Assembly (NCBI RefSeq): GCF_040802235.1
Contig: NC_133172.1
Span: 63,619,613-63,683,612 of the forward strand
Direction: 5' to 3'
Length of the DNA: 64,000 bases
From: Manis javanica
Lineage: Eukaryota > Chordata > Mammalia > Pholidota > Manidae
Part shown: positions 10,168 to 18,201 of the stretch, piece by piece
How the letters are laid out: every line of letters begins with the position of its first letter
How positions within the stretch are numbered: position 1 is the stretch's first letter
Position numbers and translations under genes: made by a program
Notes under the pieces: generated by a model
Seen by the model: the letters and a program-made list of their open reading frames with translations, nothing else
Databases searched by the model: none
Told to the model about the DNA's origin: nothing

Positions 10168-10331
10168 GCGCGTCACGGCCCCGACGGCGCCGCTCTGATG
10201 TCATCAGAGCGCACCCCGCCCCCGGCCTACACTTCGCGGTCTCGACGGCGCCGCACTGACGTCTTAAGGCGCGTCCCTGTCCGCGCGTCACGGCTGCGAC
10301 AGTGCCGCGCTGACGCAATCAGAGCGCGCCC
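10168..10331. repeat. Three degenerate tandem units with CRE/ATF-like sites in the shared promoter
   Basis: Units at about 10168-10216, 10232-10275 and 10281-10331 share the order GCGTCACGG / GACGGCGCCGC / CTGA-GTCA-type core / AGAGCGC, with unit 2 the most diverged. The cores are TGATGTCATCA (10196-10206), TGACGTC (10257-10263) and TGACGCAATCA (10311-10321), spaced 61 and 54 bp apart. GCGTCACGG adds a further CRE half-site (CGTCA) in units 1 and 3. The arrangement fits duplication of a CREB/ATF-binding module between two promoters; factor binding is inferred from motif shape only. Confidence 0.7.
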
Positions 10332-10372
10332 GATCGCCGCTGCCCTCCCTTCCATCCCGGCTCGGCGCCGCC

Positions 10373-13264
10373 ATGTGCCAGGTGGGCGAGGACTACGGGG
10401 CCCCCGCGCCCGAAGGGCCGCCGCCTCCGCGGCCTGGGTAAGAGCTGGGAGGCCGCACCCGCCTCTCTCCTCCTCCATCAGCCCCGGGCGCCTCGTTGGA
10501 CCTGGGGGCCTGGCGACCCTGGCGGAGGCTGGAGCTCTCTCCGCAGCACCCGGGGCGTGCCTGTCAAGCCAGTGGGGGACACCTGAGGAGGGGCTCCGTG
10601 TGCTCTCCGGCACCTCTGATTCTTGCGGCTGGTGGGGCGCGCTTCCCCGCCGACCCGCTGGCGCTTCCTGGAGGAGGCCACCGGCCTCCCTGTCGCTTCC
10701 ACCCACTAGCTCCCCTTCTCCCCTCCAGGTCCACACAGACCAAGTTGTCTCTCTTCTCCCACCGGAGCCTGAGAGACTGAAAGGTGGCTTTTATGTGCCT
10801 CACCCCCCGGCCCCGAGCTAGCCTTAACGGACTAAAACCCCCCCAGGGCCCTTTTTGTTTTCTTTCAAGTTGTTACTTTGGATAAGACACAAGCCCTGTT
10901 TGTGTTTGAAAGCACCCCATGTGATCTCTCTATAGGCCAGCTTGGGGTGAGAAACAGAACATGGCTCCCAAAGCCTGCTGGCAGGAAGGGGTGTGATCTG
11001 TGTCCTTGTTCTCTCTTCCACCCATGTCTTCAAAGCTGTGAGCTAAAATGTGTGAAGTGCAAGGAAGGCCTACCTGTGGTGGTGATCCGAGCCGGAGATG
11101 CCTTCTGCAGGTGAGGCCTGCGGGCGGGTAGGAGACCCTGGCAGACATGGTCCCACCCAGCACCAGTATCTGCCTGCTTTCTGTGGCTTTATTTCTTGCT
11201 TTCAAAAGCATCAGTTAAACTGCTCCTGCCTCTAACATCACTCCTGGTGACTGGTGTGTGTGTGTGGGGTCTAGTATCAGTTTCCTGTGTGGGTACCGCT
11301 CTCTCAGCATCCAGTTGCGGATAGGGTGGCAGGAAGGTTCTGATGGGGAGAGCTGGCAGTAGCACTTTGGTGAGGGCTAGTTGGGTAAGCATTTCAGAGC
11401 ACCTGGAAACATGTAGGAGCGTGTTGGAGCATCCTGGGTATTGGGCAGGTGCTTTGGGATGCCTGTTTACTTGTGAGGGATAGTGGAATGGAAGGGGTTT
11501 GGATAGGAGCAGAGGCTTATTCCCAGAAGGCCAGGCACGAGCATGTTCCGCTTTATCTGATGCTCTGTGGCCCTGGCACATTGCCCTTGAATGATACCTC
11601 TTCCAGCATCTGTTCACAAGAGGGTAGGGCTTGTCTTCTGTTATTCCTGTTAGTTCCCAATGATGTTGCATGCCTTATATAGCAAACAGACTAAAAAAGT
11701 TGGAGGGACTGTATTCCCCAAACTTTGATGTCCCTGATCATCTTTTGGGAGCCGGGTAGAATGAGGTGTACCACCTGGGAGGAGTTTAGGCAAGGAAGCC
11801 ATTGCTTTAATGACTTAAAAGCATCTGAAAATGATGATTGCTCCAGTCTGTTCGGAGAACTTGCTGGTAAGGAAAAGAGAGGCTGCAGTGGCTCTAGGCA
11901 AGGCTGTCAGGCCTCTTACTGGACCCAGCTCCCCCTTCTGTGTTTGCTTGGTCCCAAGGAAAGGTGGGAAGCCGACTTTCCAGGCTGTAGATCTCAGTCA
12001 AGGTTTTGAGCAAGTTGCCTTGATTGTGAGCATCAGCATGTGTGGGAAACCCTGGCCTGGCCTGATTTAGGGAGTGAGTGTGATTTCAGGAGCTTAGTGG
12101 TGCAGGCAGGGCGTGGAGTGTGGCAGCCACAGGGTTCTCTTCCTCAGCCCTGGAGGAAGTCGAACCTCTGTGTCTACTTGCCCAACTTCACCATGACACG
12201 ACCTTCGTGACGTCCCTTCTCACGGCTGGTCATCTGGGGTCTGTGGAGCCCTAACATTTGCTATAAAAACTTGTCTGCAAAGGACTCGTGGGGTGTTTGG
12301 TTGGTTCCTCATAAGTGGTGCCTGTTCAGTGTTGGAGAGCTTTCCGGGGACACTGGTATGTCTTGGCAGGAAGGACAGACTTAGGGGCATGGCCCCAAGT
12401 GTAGGGTAGCCCTTAGGGCAGTGTTGCTCCCTCCGACCTAGTGCATGGCTCCACCCCGACCGCCTGCTGGGGTCGCCAGGGCAACTTTCATGCAGGGACT
12501 TGGCCCTCAACCTGACATCCTAATGTGTTTGGCCTGGGTGATTCTGATGTGCCAAAGCTGAGAGCCTCTGACCTACTGAGTCCAAACGTCAGCTGGAAGG
12601 TTTATCAAGAATGCAGATTCCTAGGACTCCCAGCAGTCCTGAATCTGGGTTTAAAGAAGAGCCCGGGACTCTGCTTGTAGGACCCTTCCAGGCATTTCTG
12701 GTCCAGGTGAGATCAGCTCAGTGGGGAGAGGCCTGTGTGGAGCTCCACGATGCTGCCCCCCCCCCGCCCCGCAGCCTGCTCAGGGCTTCCCCTTCCACCC
12801 CCTGGGGTGGTGCTTCTCTCCATCGGGATCTTAAAGGGGTCCCCAGCTCTGCTGAGGGCAGTGTCAGGGGGCGTTGCCCTGCACATGCCTGTGTCCATCC
12901 ATCCCACCAGCCAAGCCTTTCTGAGCACCTGCCATACAGGTGTGCCTGAGCTCCAGACCCCTCGGGTAATGACCTGGTGTTTGTGGGAGGATGGGGCCTC
13001 CCTGTGTGGTGTGAGGCCCATCCTAGGGCAGCCACTGGTGGTGAGAAGCCCTCGACCTGGCTCCCCTGCTGGTCTCTGGGCAGAGCCTCAGTGTCAAACG
13101 CTGCTTTCAAAGATAGAAGTTGCTGAGAGGAAATTGTAGCCTAGCAGAACGGGGCCTCTGGAGCAGCTGCTGGTCTGTGTTGCAGGGACTGTTTCAAGGC
13201 GTTTTATGTCCACAAGTTCAGAGCTGTGCTTGGGAAGAACCGGCTGATCTTCCCAGGAGAGAAG
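10373..13264 (+). CDS. CTU2: CTU2 exons 1-3 (N-terminal cysteine module)
   Basis: Exon 1 (10373-10437) encodes an acidic/Pro-rich leader and ends GG|gtaaga. Exon 2 (11036-11110; acceptor cttcaaag, a weak AAG acceptor) encodes CVKCKEG and the start of AFCRDC. Exon 3 (13186-13264) encodes DCFKAFYVHKFRAVLGKNRL and the run to the PP-loop. The two CxxC pairs form the N-terminal metal site of Ctu2/Ncs2. Intron 1 (10438-11035) holds nothing recognised; intron 2 (11111-13185) carries a short GT repeat and a MER5-like fragment. Confidence 0.93.
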
Positions 13265-16200
13265 GTAGAGTGGGGGCTGTCTCCTCAGCGGGGTTGCGGC
13301 CGAGCAGCATCCCCCGCCCGGTTCTCAGCCCCTCCGCTGTCCGCATCATACTCTGGGCTCAGGGGGTAGGCTGGTGTCTGGAGTGCCCGCAAACAGGGCA
13401 CGGGCTTGTGCTGGAGACGCAGAGCCTCCAGCCGTGCTCCTCCTCCCGCAGGTGCTCCTGGCGTGGTCCGGGGGGCCGTCGTCCGGCTCCATGGTCTGGC
13501 AGGTCCTCGAGGTGCGCCTCTACACCGTCCTGTACCTGGCCCAGCTCCAGGGTCGGGGGGCTGGCACCGAGGGGCTCTTGTTTGGGGGTGGAGAGAGCAG
13601 CCTGCCCCAGCCGGGCTGCCCAGAGGGCTCCGGGATGTGTTTGCAAGAGCCCAGCCGTGTCCCAGTTCAGCACTCTGCGCATTTGCTTGACCGCCTAGAA
13701 GCACAGTCCCTGGGAGAGGGGCATCAGCATGGCAGGGCGCCACGTGAGGTGTCCCTGAGGCCACCAGCCTCTTGTCCTGGGAGTTTGGTGCCTTGGGGGA
13801 CCCGGAAGGTGCCCGCCCTGGCTGGAGCTGGAAGTTTAAGGGGTGATGCCAGTGGGGGTGCCAAGTGAGACGAAGGGATCAGGGGTGTGCTGGCAGAGAG
13901 GCAGCCCCTGCCCTGCGGGGAGGGGACCGTGGGGGAGACAGCATGAGGGGCCGGCTCCCATCTGGTCGGCGGGCGTGGTGTGGAGCATGGGAGGCAGTCA
14001 AGGCTTCTTGCCATGGCACTGGGGCTCCTGGGAGGCCTGGGCCTGGTGGTGGGACACACAGGCCCTCTGTGGGACACAGATTGGCGGGGCGGAGGCTGCG
14101 GTCCTGGGGACACTCTGCACCAGGAATTCTGGGGGGCAGTCTCAGGCCCCAGGGCAGTGCTTCTGCGGTGGGTTTCTGCTCTCACTTCAGGGGCCCCTAC
14201 CCCCAGCCAGGTGGCATGAGGTAAGTGCCCACCCCCCCGGCCATTCGTCCAGCACCTAGTGCCCTTCCCTCTACAAACAGCAGTGCCTCACCTTTGCCGT
14301 GTTCCGTCCCACGCTGCGTGGTCAGGGTGTCTGGGCAGGGGGCATGGTGAGCTGATATGGGCCCAGCGGCTTTTCTCTGGACACTGCTAGGAAGCAGGGA
14401 CAGATGTGTGAGGGGGTAAAGGTGTCCCAGGCAGGGCCTCTCTGTGGCACCGGGTCTGAATGGCTGTGCACTATGGTGGGGTCGTGCCCTTTTCCAGAGG
14501 GTGTCCACCTGGGTGGAGAGTGGCCTCTGCTGGGCAAGCGTCCTGGGCTTCTGGCTGTGGGGCTTAGACCCCGTCTCCTCCTGCTCCAGGGTCTGAGTCG
14601 AGATTCTGCCAAAAGACTGCGTTTTGTGCCAGGGGTTGTCTACGTCGATGGTATGTGCAGCCCTTTCCCAGTGGGGCCCCAGCCACTTGCTCAGAGCGGG
14701 TGCCACTGGGACAGCCCATGCTGCGCCCTCACTGAAGCCCCGGTGTGAGACGAGCACCCTTGTCTGGCATCCAGCGTCTCCCGTTGGACTGCCTCGGACC
14801 TTCATCAGAGGGCTGGGAAGGAAGTCTGCCTGGTGTGCCCCACTGGTCAAGGGCACTGAGTGAGAAGGGCACGTAACTGCCCTGCCCCCGCCCCCTCGGG
14901 ACGGGCTCCCAGGGGCCAGTCACCCTGCCCCTGCCACGATGGAGAGCCCACCGCCCACTCTGAATATGCTCCCCCAAGGAGAGTGGGTCAGTGTCCTGCA
15001 GTTGTACAGAAACCACTGCCCCGCAGAGCTCAGCCTCCCGGGATCTCAGGGCGCGCTAAGCCACGGCTCCCTTCTGCCTGCGTGTTGTAGAGGGAGCGGC
15101 CTGCGGCCAGAGCCGGGAGGACCGCGCCAAAACGCTGGCCGAGGTGGAGCTGGTCCTGCAGACCACCGGCCTTCCGTGGCACGTCGTCGCTTTAGAAGAG
15201 GTTGGTGGGCCTGTCCTTGCTAAGGTCCCCTGGAGATGACCACTGCGGTGTCCCCCTGGCAGGGCCGGCAGAGGGCCTCACGCTTCCTCCCTGGGTCCAC
15301 CCCCTCGCCCCCTCACAGGTGTTCAGCCTGCCCCCGTCCGTGCTGCGCAGCTTTGCTCAGGAGCCCTTGGGGACGCAGGGGGCCTACAAAACGGCTGTGG
15401 ACAGCTTCCTCCAGCAGCAGCTCATGCCGGGGAGTGAGGGGCCCAGGGGAGGCCCCAGCGCAGCCGTGGGTGAGGAGCAGCTGAGCCGGCCCCGCACCCA
15501 GGACCCCCCGAGCCCCGCTGTGCCACCCGCAGCTGCCCAGACTGAGGCTCTGTCCAGGCTGTTCAGTTCAGTGAAGACCCTGACGGCCAAGGAGGAGCTT
15601 CTGCAGACCCTGCGGTGAGCCCCTGCCCCACTCTGGGGTCCTTGCCTGTTGACCCCAAGCCCCTGAGACTCCTGCCCCGCTCTGCAGGACCCACTTGATC
15701 CTGCATGTGGCCCGGACCCATGGCTACTCCAAGTTGATGACAGGAGACAGCTGTACCCGTCTGGCTGTCAAGCTCATGACCAGCCTGGCGCTGGGGAGAG
15801 GGGCCTTCCTGGCCTGGGACACGGTATGTGCCCAGCCACCTAGGCCTCCTGCCCTCACACTCTGGCCCCTTCACTTGAAGGAGCATCTTGTGAGTCAGGT
15901 CCAGGGGCTTCTGTGTGGCGGGGGGAGCATGTGACCCCCGGGGAGGGGTGCAGGGTGCTGTGAGCCGGTCAGCCGGTATGGTGAGAGACACAGCCCATTC
16001 CCAGGGTTTCTCGGATGAACGGTTTGGGGATGTGGTGGTGGTGCGGCCCATGCGTGACCACACGCTGAAGGAAGTTGCCTTCTACAACCGCTTGTTTGGG
16101 GTCCCCTCTGTCTTCACACCAGCTGTTGACACGAAGGTAAGTGGTGGGGGTGGGCAGGGGCCTCCCTGCTGCAGGGCTCAGAGGTCCACCCCGGCTCTCT

Positions 16201-17702
16201 GCCCTTAGTGCTCCCTGCCTGGTGCCACAGCAGTGTCCCCACGCATGCCCTTGAGGTGGCGCCCAGGGAGAGCAGGTAGCTGGCCCCAGTGCCTGTCTCT
16301 GGGAAGGCCACAGACCCAATGGGGAGGCAGTGTCGGAGACTTGAGGGCAGTGTGACTGGTCATGGATGCTATTTTGTATTTTTTTCATGACTGAATTTTT
16401 AACAGCAGCAGGCCGTGTGGAAGCAGGCGCCTTGGCCTGCTCTGTCCCTAGTGCAGTACGCTCCTGGGGGCTGACGGTGGGCTGTTCCTCTGCACTGGAG
16501 CCCCTCCTGCAGCCCCCCATCTAACTAACCCCTCAGGCCCCCGAAAAGGCCAGCATCCACCGGCTGACGGAGGCCTTCATGCTCCGGCTGCAGGCTCAGT
16601 TCCCCTCTACAGTCAGCACTGTGTACAGGTGTGTGTGCCCACGGGTGGCTACCCAAACATGGGGGGGGTGGGCTCAGCAGAGCGGAGGGGAGCCGCCGGC
16701 ACCCTCTGATCGGACCCTGTATCTCACACCCCAGGACGAGTGAGAAGCTGGTCAAGGCACCCAGGGACGGCCGTGCTGCTGGCCCCCCAGGCCCCCGCTG
16801 TCTCCTCTGTATGTGCGCACTGGATGTCGACACTGCTGGTCCGTGCCACGGCCCTTCTGGGTACACAGGGGTGGGGCTCAGCAGCTCAAGGTACCCTCAG
16901 CTCATCTCTGCTTGCAGACAGTGCCACCGCTTTCGGGGCCCAGACCCTGAATCTCTCCCAGACACAGCCCCCTGCCCAACCGGCTGAGGCCAGGGTGCCC
17001 ACGGGGCCCTGCTCTTCTGCAGGGATGGATGGGGCCCAGGGCTGCTGCCAAGCGGCCAGGCCACATGGGAGGTGAGTCCTTATCCCAACCCATCCCATCC
17101 TATGGGTGGCACCTCACAGCTCCAGGGGCGGCAGGCAGCCTGTGGCCAGGCCCTGGGGCCCCATGCTGAGCGGCCAAGACCAGGCACACAGGTCCAGCTC
17201 TGCTCCTGCAGGGGGGACCCCCGACCCCAGGTCGTCCAGCACCTCTGCTATGGCTGCCGTGTGACCGTGAGGGACTTGGTGAGTGGCTGCCCCCCAGTCT
17301 TGGGGACACAGGAAGCCCTCCTGCTCCCGGGGGACGGGCGGGCCCTGGCTCAGCTCTGGGCTGCACTGCACCCTGCCCACACTGGCTCTGTGTTTGCAGC
17401 CCTCCCTGGACCCCCTGCCACCCTACATCCTGGCTGAGGCGCAGCTCCGGAGCCAGAGGCACAGGCTGACCCTCTACTGCGGAGCCCCGGGAGGGGCCTT
17501 CCCGGCGGGAGCACCCGGGGGCTGCTTCCCACTGAGTGTGTCCCCCAGGGCCCTGCCGCAGACCCAGGAGGCTCTGGTCCAGGAGGCGGAGACGTACATG
17601 CCAGTGAGAGCTGAGCCTGCGGCAAGTGCCCTGGACGAGAGCCGACCGCCAGGTCCCCCGTCGTGTGGAGCCGGATGCTGTGGGTGGGCAGAGGGCACAT
17701 GA
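10373..17702 (+). CDS. CTU2: CTU2, cytosolic thiouridylase subunit 2 (tRNA 2-thiolation)
   Basis: Exons: 10373-10437, 11036-11110, 13186-13264, 13452-13511, 14590-14650, 15091-15200, 15319-15614, 15688-15823, 16005-16136, 16537-16628, 16735-16838, 16918-17071, 17212-17278 and 17400-17702. They sum to 1,734 nt (577 residues) if the last exon is read through, or 547 if a 90-nt GC-AG intron (17459-17548) is removed; human CTU2 has 515. With CTU1 and the sulfur carrier URM1 it makes the 2-thio group of mcm5s2U34 in Lys, Glu and Gln tRNAs in the cytosol. Visible: N-terminal CxxC pairs (C27/C30, C46/C49), a PP-loop-like SGGPSSGS at 79-86, a Pro-rich insert, and C-terminal CLLCMC and CYGC cysteines. 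The catalytic SGGKDS form is absent, as expected for the partner subunit. The start is the ATG of MCQVGEDY. The C-terminus differs from human (see terminal exon). Confidence 0.95.
12535..12690 (+). mobile_element. MER5-like DNA transposon remnant in CTU2 intron 2
   Basis: The segment contains 'ctgacctactgagtccaaacgtc' and 'tatcaagaatgcagattcctaggac', which echo the nonautonomous hAT elements of the MER5 group (aaatgcagattc... cctactgaatcagaa). It is short and diverged and has no coding capacity. Confidence 0.4.
13452..15200 (+). CDS. CTU2: CTU2 exons 4-6 (PP-loop region)
   Basis: Exon 4 (13452-13511, 60 nt, phase 0/0) encodes VLLAWSGGPSSGSMVWQVLE, the PP-loop strand and turn. Exon 5 (14590-14650) encodes GLSRDSAKRLRFVPGVVYVD. 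Exon 6 (15091-15200) encodes the helix with EDRAKTLAEVELVLQTTG and PWHVVALEE. The loop keeps the small residues of the ATP pyrophosphatase fold but lacks the Lys-Asp of catalytic members such as CTU1. Introns 4 and 5 (13512-14589, 14651-15090) show no recognised repeat. Confidence 0.93.
15319..15614 (+). CDS. CTU2: CTU2 exon 7 (variable insert)
   Basis: 296 nt. It encodes VFSLPPSVLRSFAQEPLGTQ, then QGAYKTAVDSFLQQQ, a Gly/Pro/Ser-rich stretch of about 45 residues, and the conserved TEALSRLFSSVKTLTAKEEL. The central low-complexity part is also variable between mammals and is probably a surface loop. The exon ends CTG CG|gtgagc and continues into exon 8 with RTHLILHVAR. Confidence 0.93.
15688..16628 (+). 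CDS. CTU2: CTU2 exons 8-10 (conserved core)
   Basis: Exon 8 (15688-15823) encodes HGYSKLMTGDSCTRLAVKLM, the conserved GDS loop of the thiolase fold. Exon 9 (16005-16136, phase 0/0) encodes GFSDERFGDVVVVRPMRDHT and VAFYNRLFGVPSVFTPAVDTK. Exon 10 (16537-16628) encodes IHRLTEAFMLRLQAQFPSTV. All junctions are GT/AG and the residues match the mammalian protein closely, so the core is under constraint. Intron 9 (16137-16536) is 400 nt with nothing recognised. Confidence 0.94.
16735..17278 (+). CDS. CTU2: CTU2 exons 11-13 (C-terminal cysteine motifs)
   Basis: Exon 11 (16735-16838) carries CLLCMCALDVDTA; its donor reads G|gtccgt, a poor match beyond GT. Exon 12 (16918-17071) encodes the poorly conserved SATAFGAQ..CSSAGMDGAQGCC stretch. 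Exon 13 (17212-17278) carries HLCYGCRVTVRDL. The CxxC sets are presumably metal ligands. Phases fit (2/1, 1/2, 2/0), so the frame is kept even with the weak donor. Confidence 0.88.
17400..17702 (+). CDS. CTU2: CTU2 terminal exon with lost GT donor and altered C-terminus
   Basis: It opens with PSLDPLPPYILAEAQLRSQ, the conserved start of the human penultimate exon. In human that exon is spliced after this Gln/Arg. Here the matching junction reads CAGAG|gcacag, so GT is replaced by GC and the +4 to +6 bases are also poor. An acceptor (tgtcccccag, ending 17548) still lies 90 nt on. Because 90 is a multiple of three and has no stop, the frame runs on whether or not the intron is removed, to TGA at 17700-17702. 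The human IEDSDDEAGQ tail is not encoded. The stop is only 15 nt before the poly(A) signal. True last residues need transcript data. Confidence 0.7.
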   Translation, partial: PSLDPLPPYILAEAQLRSQRHRLTLYCGAPGGAFPAGAPGGCFPLSVSPRALPQTQEALVQEAETYMPVRAEPAASALDESRPPGPPSCGAGCCGWAEGT

Positions 17703-17717
17703 CGGTCCATTAGCATA

Positions 17718-17723
17718 AATAAA
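17718..17723 (+). terminator. CTU2: CTU2 poly(A) signal AATAAA
   Basis: Plus-strand AATAAA 15 nt after the CTU2 stop codon, followed by a GT-rich stretch (gtgtacagtacatgta). Cleavage would fall at about 17735-17745, that is, past the PIEZO1 signal on the other strand. Confidence 0.75.
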
Positions 17724-17728
17724 AACAT

Positions 17729-17734
17729 TTTAAT
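17729..17734 (-). terminator. PIEZO1: PIEZO1 poly(A) signal ATTAAA (minus strand)
   Basis: The minus strand reads ATTAAA at 17734-17729, 218 nt past the PIEZO1 stop, then TGTTTTTATTTATG as a T/GT-rich downstream element. No AATAAA on this strand is closer. Cleavage at about 17705-17720 would place the PIEZO1 3' end inside the CTU2 3' UTR. Confidence 0.65.
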
Positions 17735-17951
17735 TAGAAAAGTGTACAGTACATGTAGGGGAAGGGAGGGCTTAGGCCACGCCAGGCCAAGCAGGGATGT
17801 TGAAAGGGACAGCGTGTGGCCCGGGGCCGAGGAGGGACCACAGCTTCCTTCCGGCAGCAGCATCGGGGCCCGGTGGGCCGGGCAGGGGCTGTGTCCCCGC
17901 AGGCGGCCTCGGACCGGAGCGTGGGTCCCCGCAGTCCGCGAGCGCCGCCGC

Positions 17952-18201
17952 CTACTCCCTCTCACGGGTCCACTTGATCATGGTCTCTGGCGAGCGGTAC
18001 AGGAAGATGAGCTTGGCGTACAGCTCCTCCTCCAGCTCCAGCTCCTGCGTCTCCCGCACCAGGAAGATGTCCTGGCAGAGCTTGAGGATGCGGTCCACGC
18101 ACGGCAGCTCCTCGAACATGATCGAGTGCGAGATCTCACTGAAGAAGCCCCGCACGAACTTGCCGATGACCAGCACGATGGACACATAGAGCCCCATGAT
18201 C
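17952..18201 (-). CDS. PIEZO1: PIEZO1 exon 51 (inner pore helix, C-terminal domain, stop)
   Basis: 250 nt of coding sequence to TAG at 17954-17952. It encodes [20 protein letters not shown], the inner pore-lining helix, then [20 protein letters not shown], the conserved [20 protein letters not shown], and the end MIKWTRERE. It differs from human at few positions. Intact cytosolic constriction and C-terminus indicate a functional channel. Confidence 0.97.

Larger units (their letters stand above)
9660..10480. promoter_or_regulatory. CpG-rich bidirectional promoter of RNF166 and CTU2
   Basis: The RNF166 start codon (10119, minus) and the CTU2 start codon (10373, plus) are only 253 bp apart and face away from each other. 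CpG is dense from about 9800 to 10480, in contrast to the CpG-poor introns. No TATA box is seen at a proper distance from either gene. The interval between the start codons holds GC boxes and three CRE/ATF-like sites. A head-to-head housekeeping pair sharing a CpG island promoter is the simplest reading. Confidence 0.85.
17712..17951 (-). other. PIEZO1: PIEZO1 3' untranslated region
   Basis: About 240 nt between the PIEZO1 TAG (17954-17952) and the expected cleavage site after ATTAAA. It is GC-rich until the AT-rich poly(A) zone. Its far end overlaps the short CTU2 3' UTR on the other strand. Confidence 0.65.

Noticed and set aside
9967-10821. Plus-strand open frame of 284 codons across the promoter
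   Set aside because: CpG islands are poor in stop codons. It is antisense to RNF166 exon 1 and in a different frame from CTU2.
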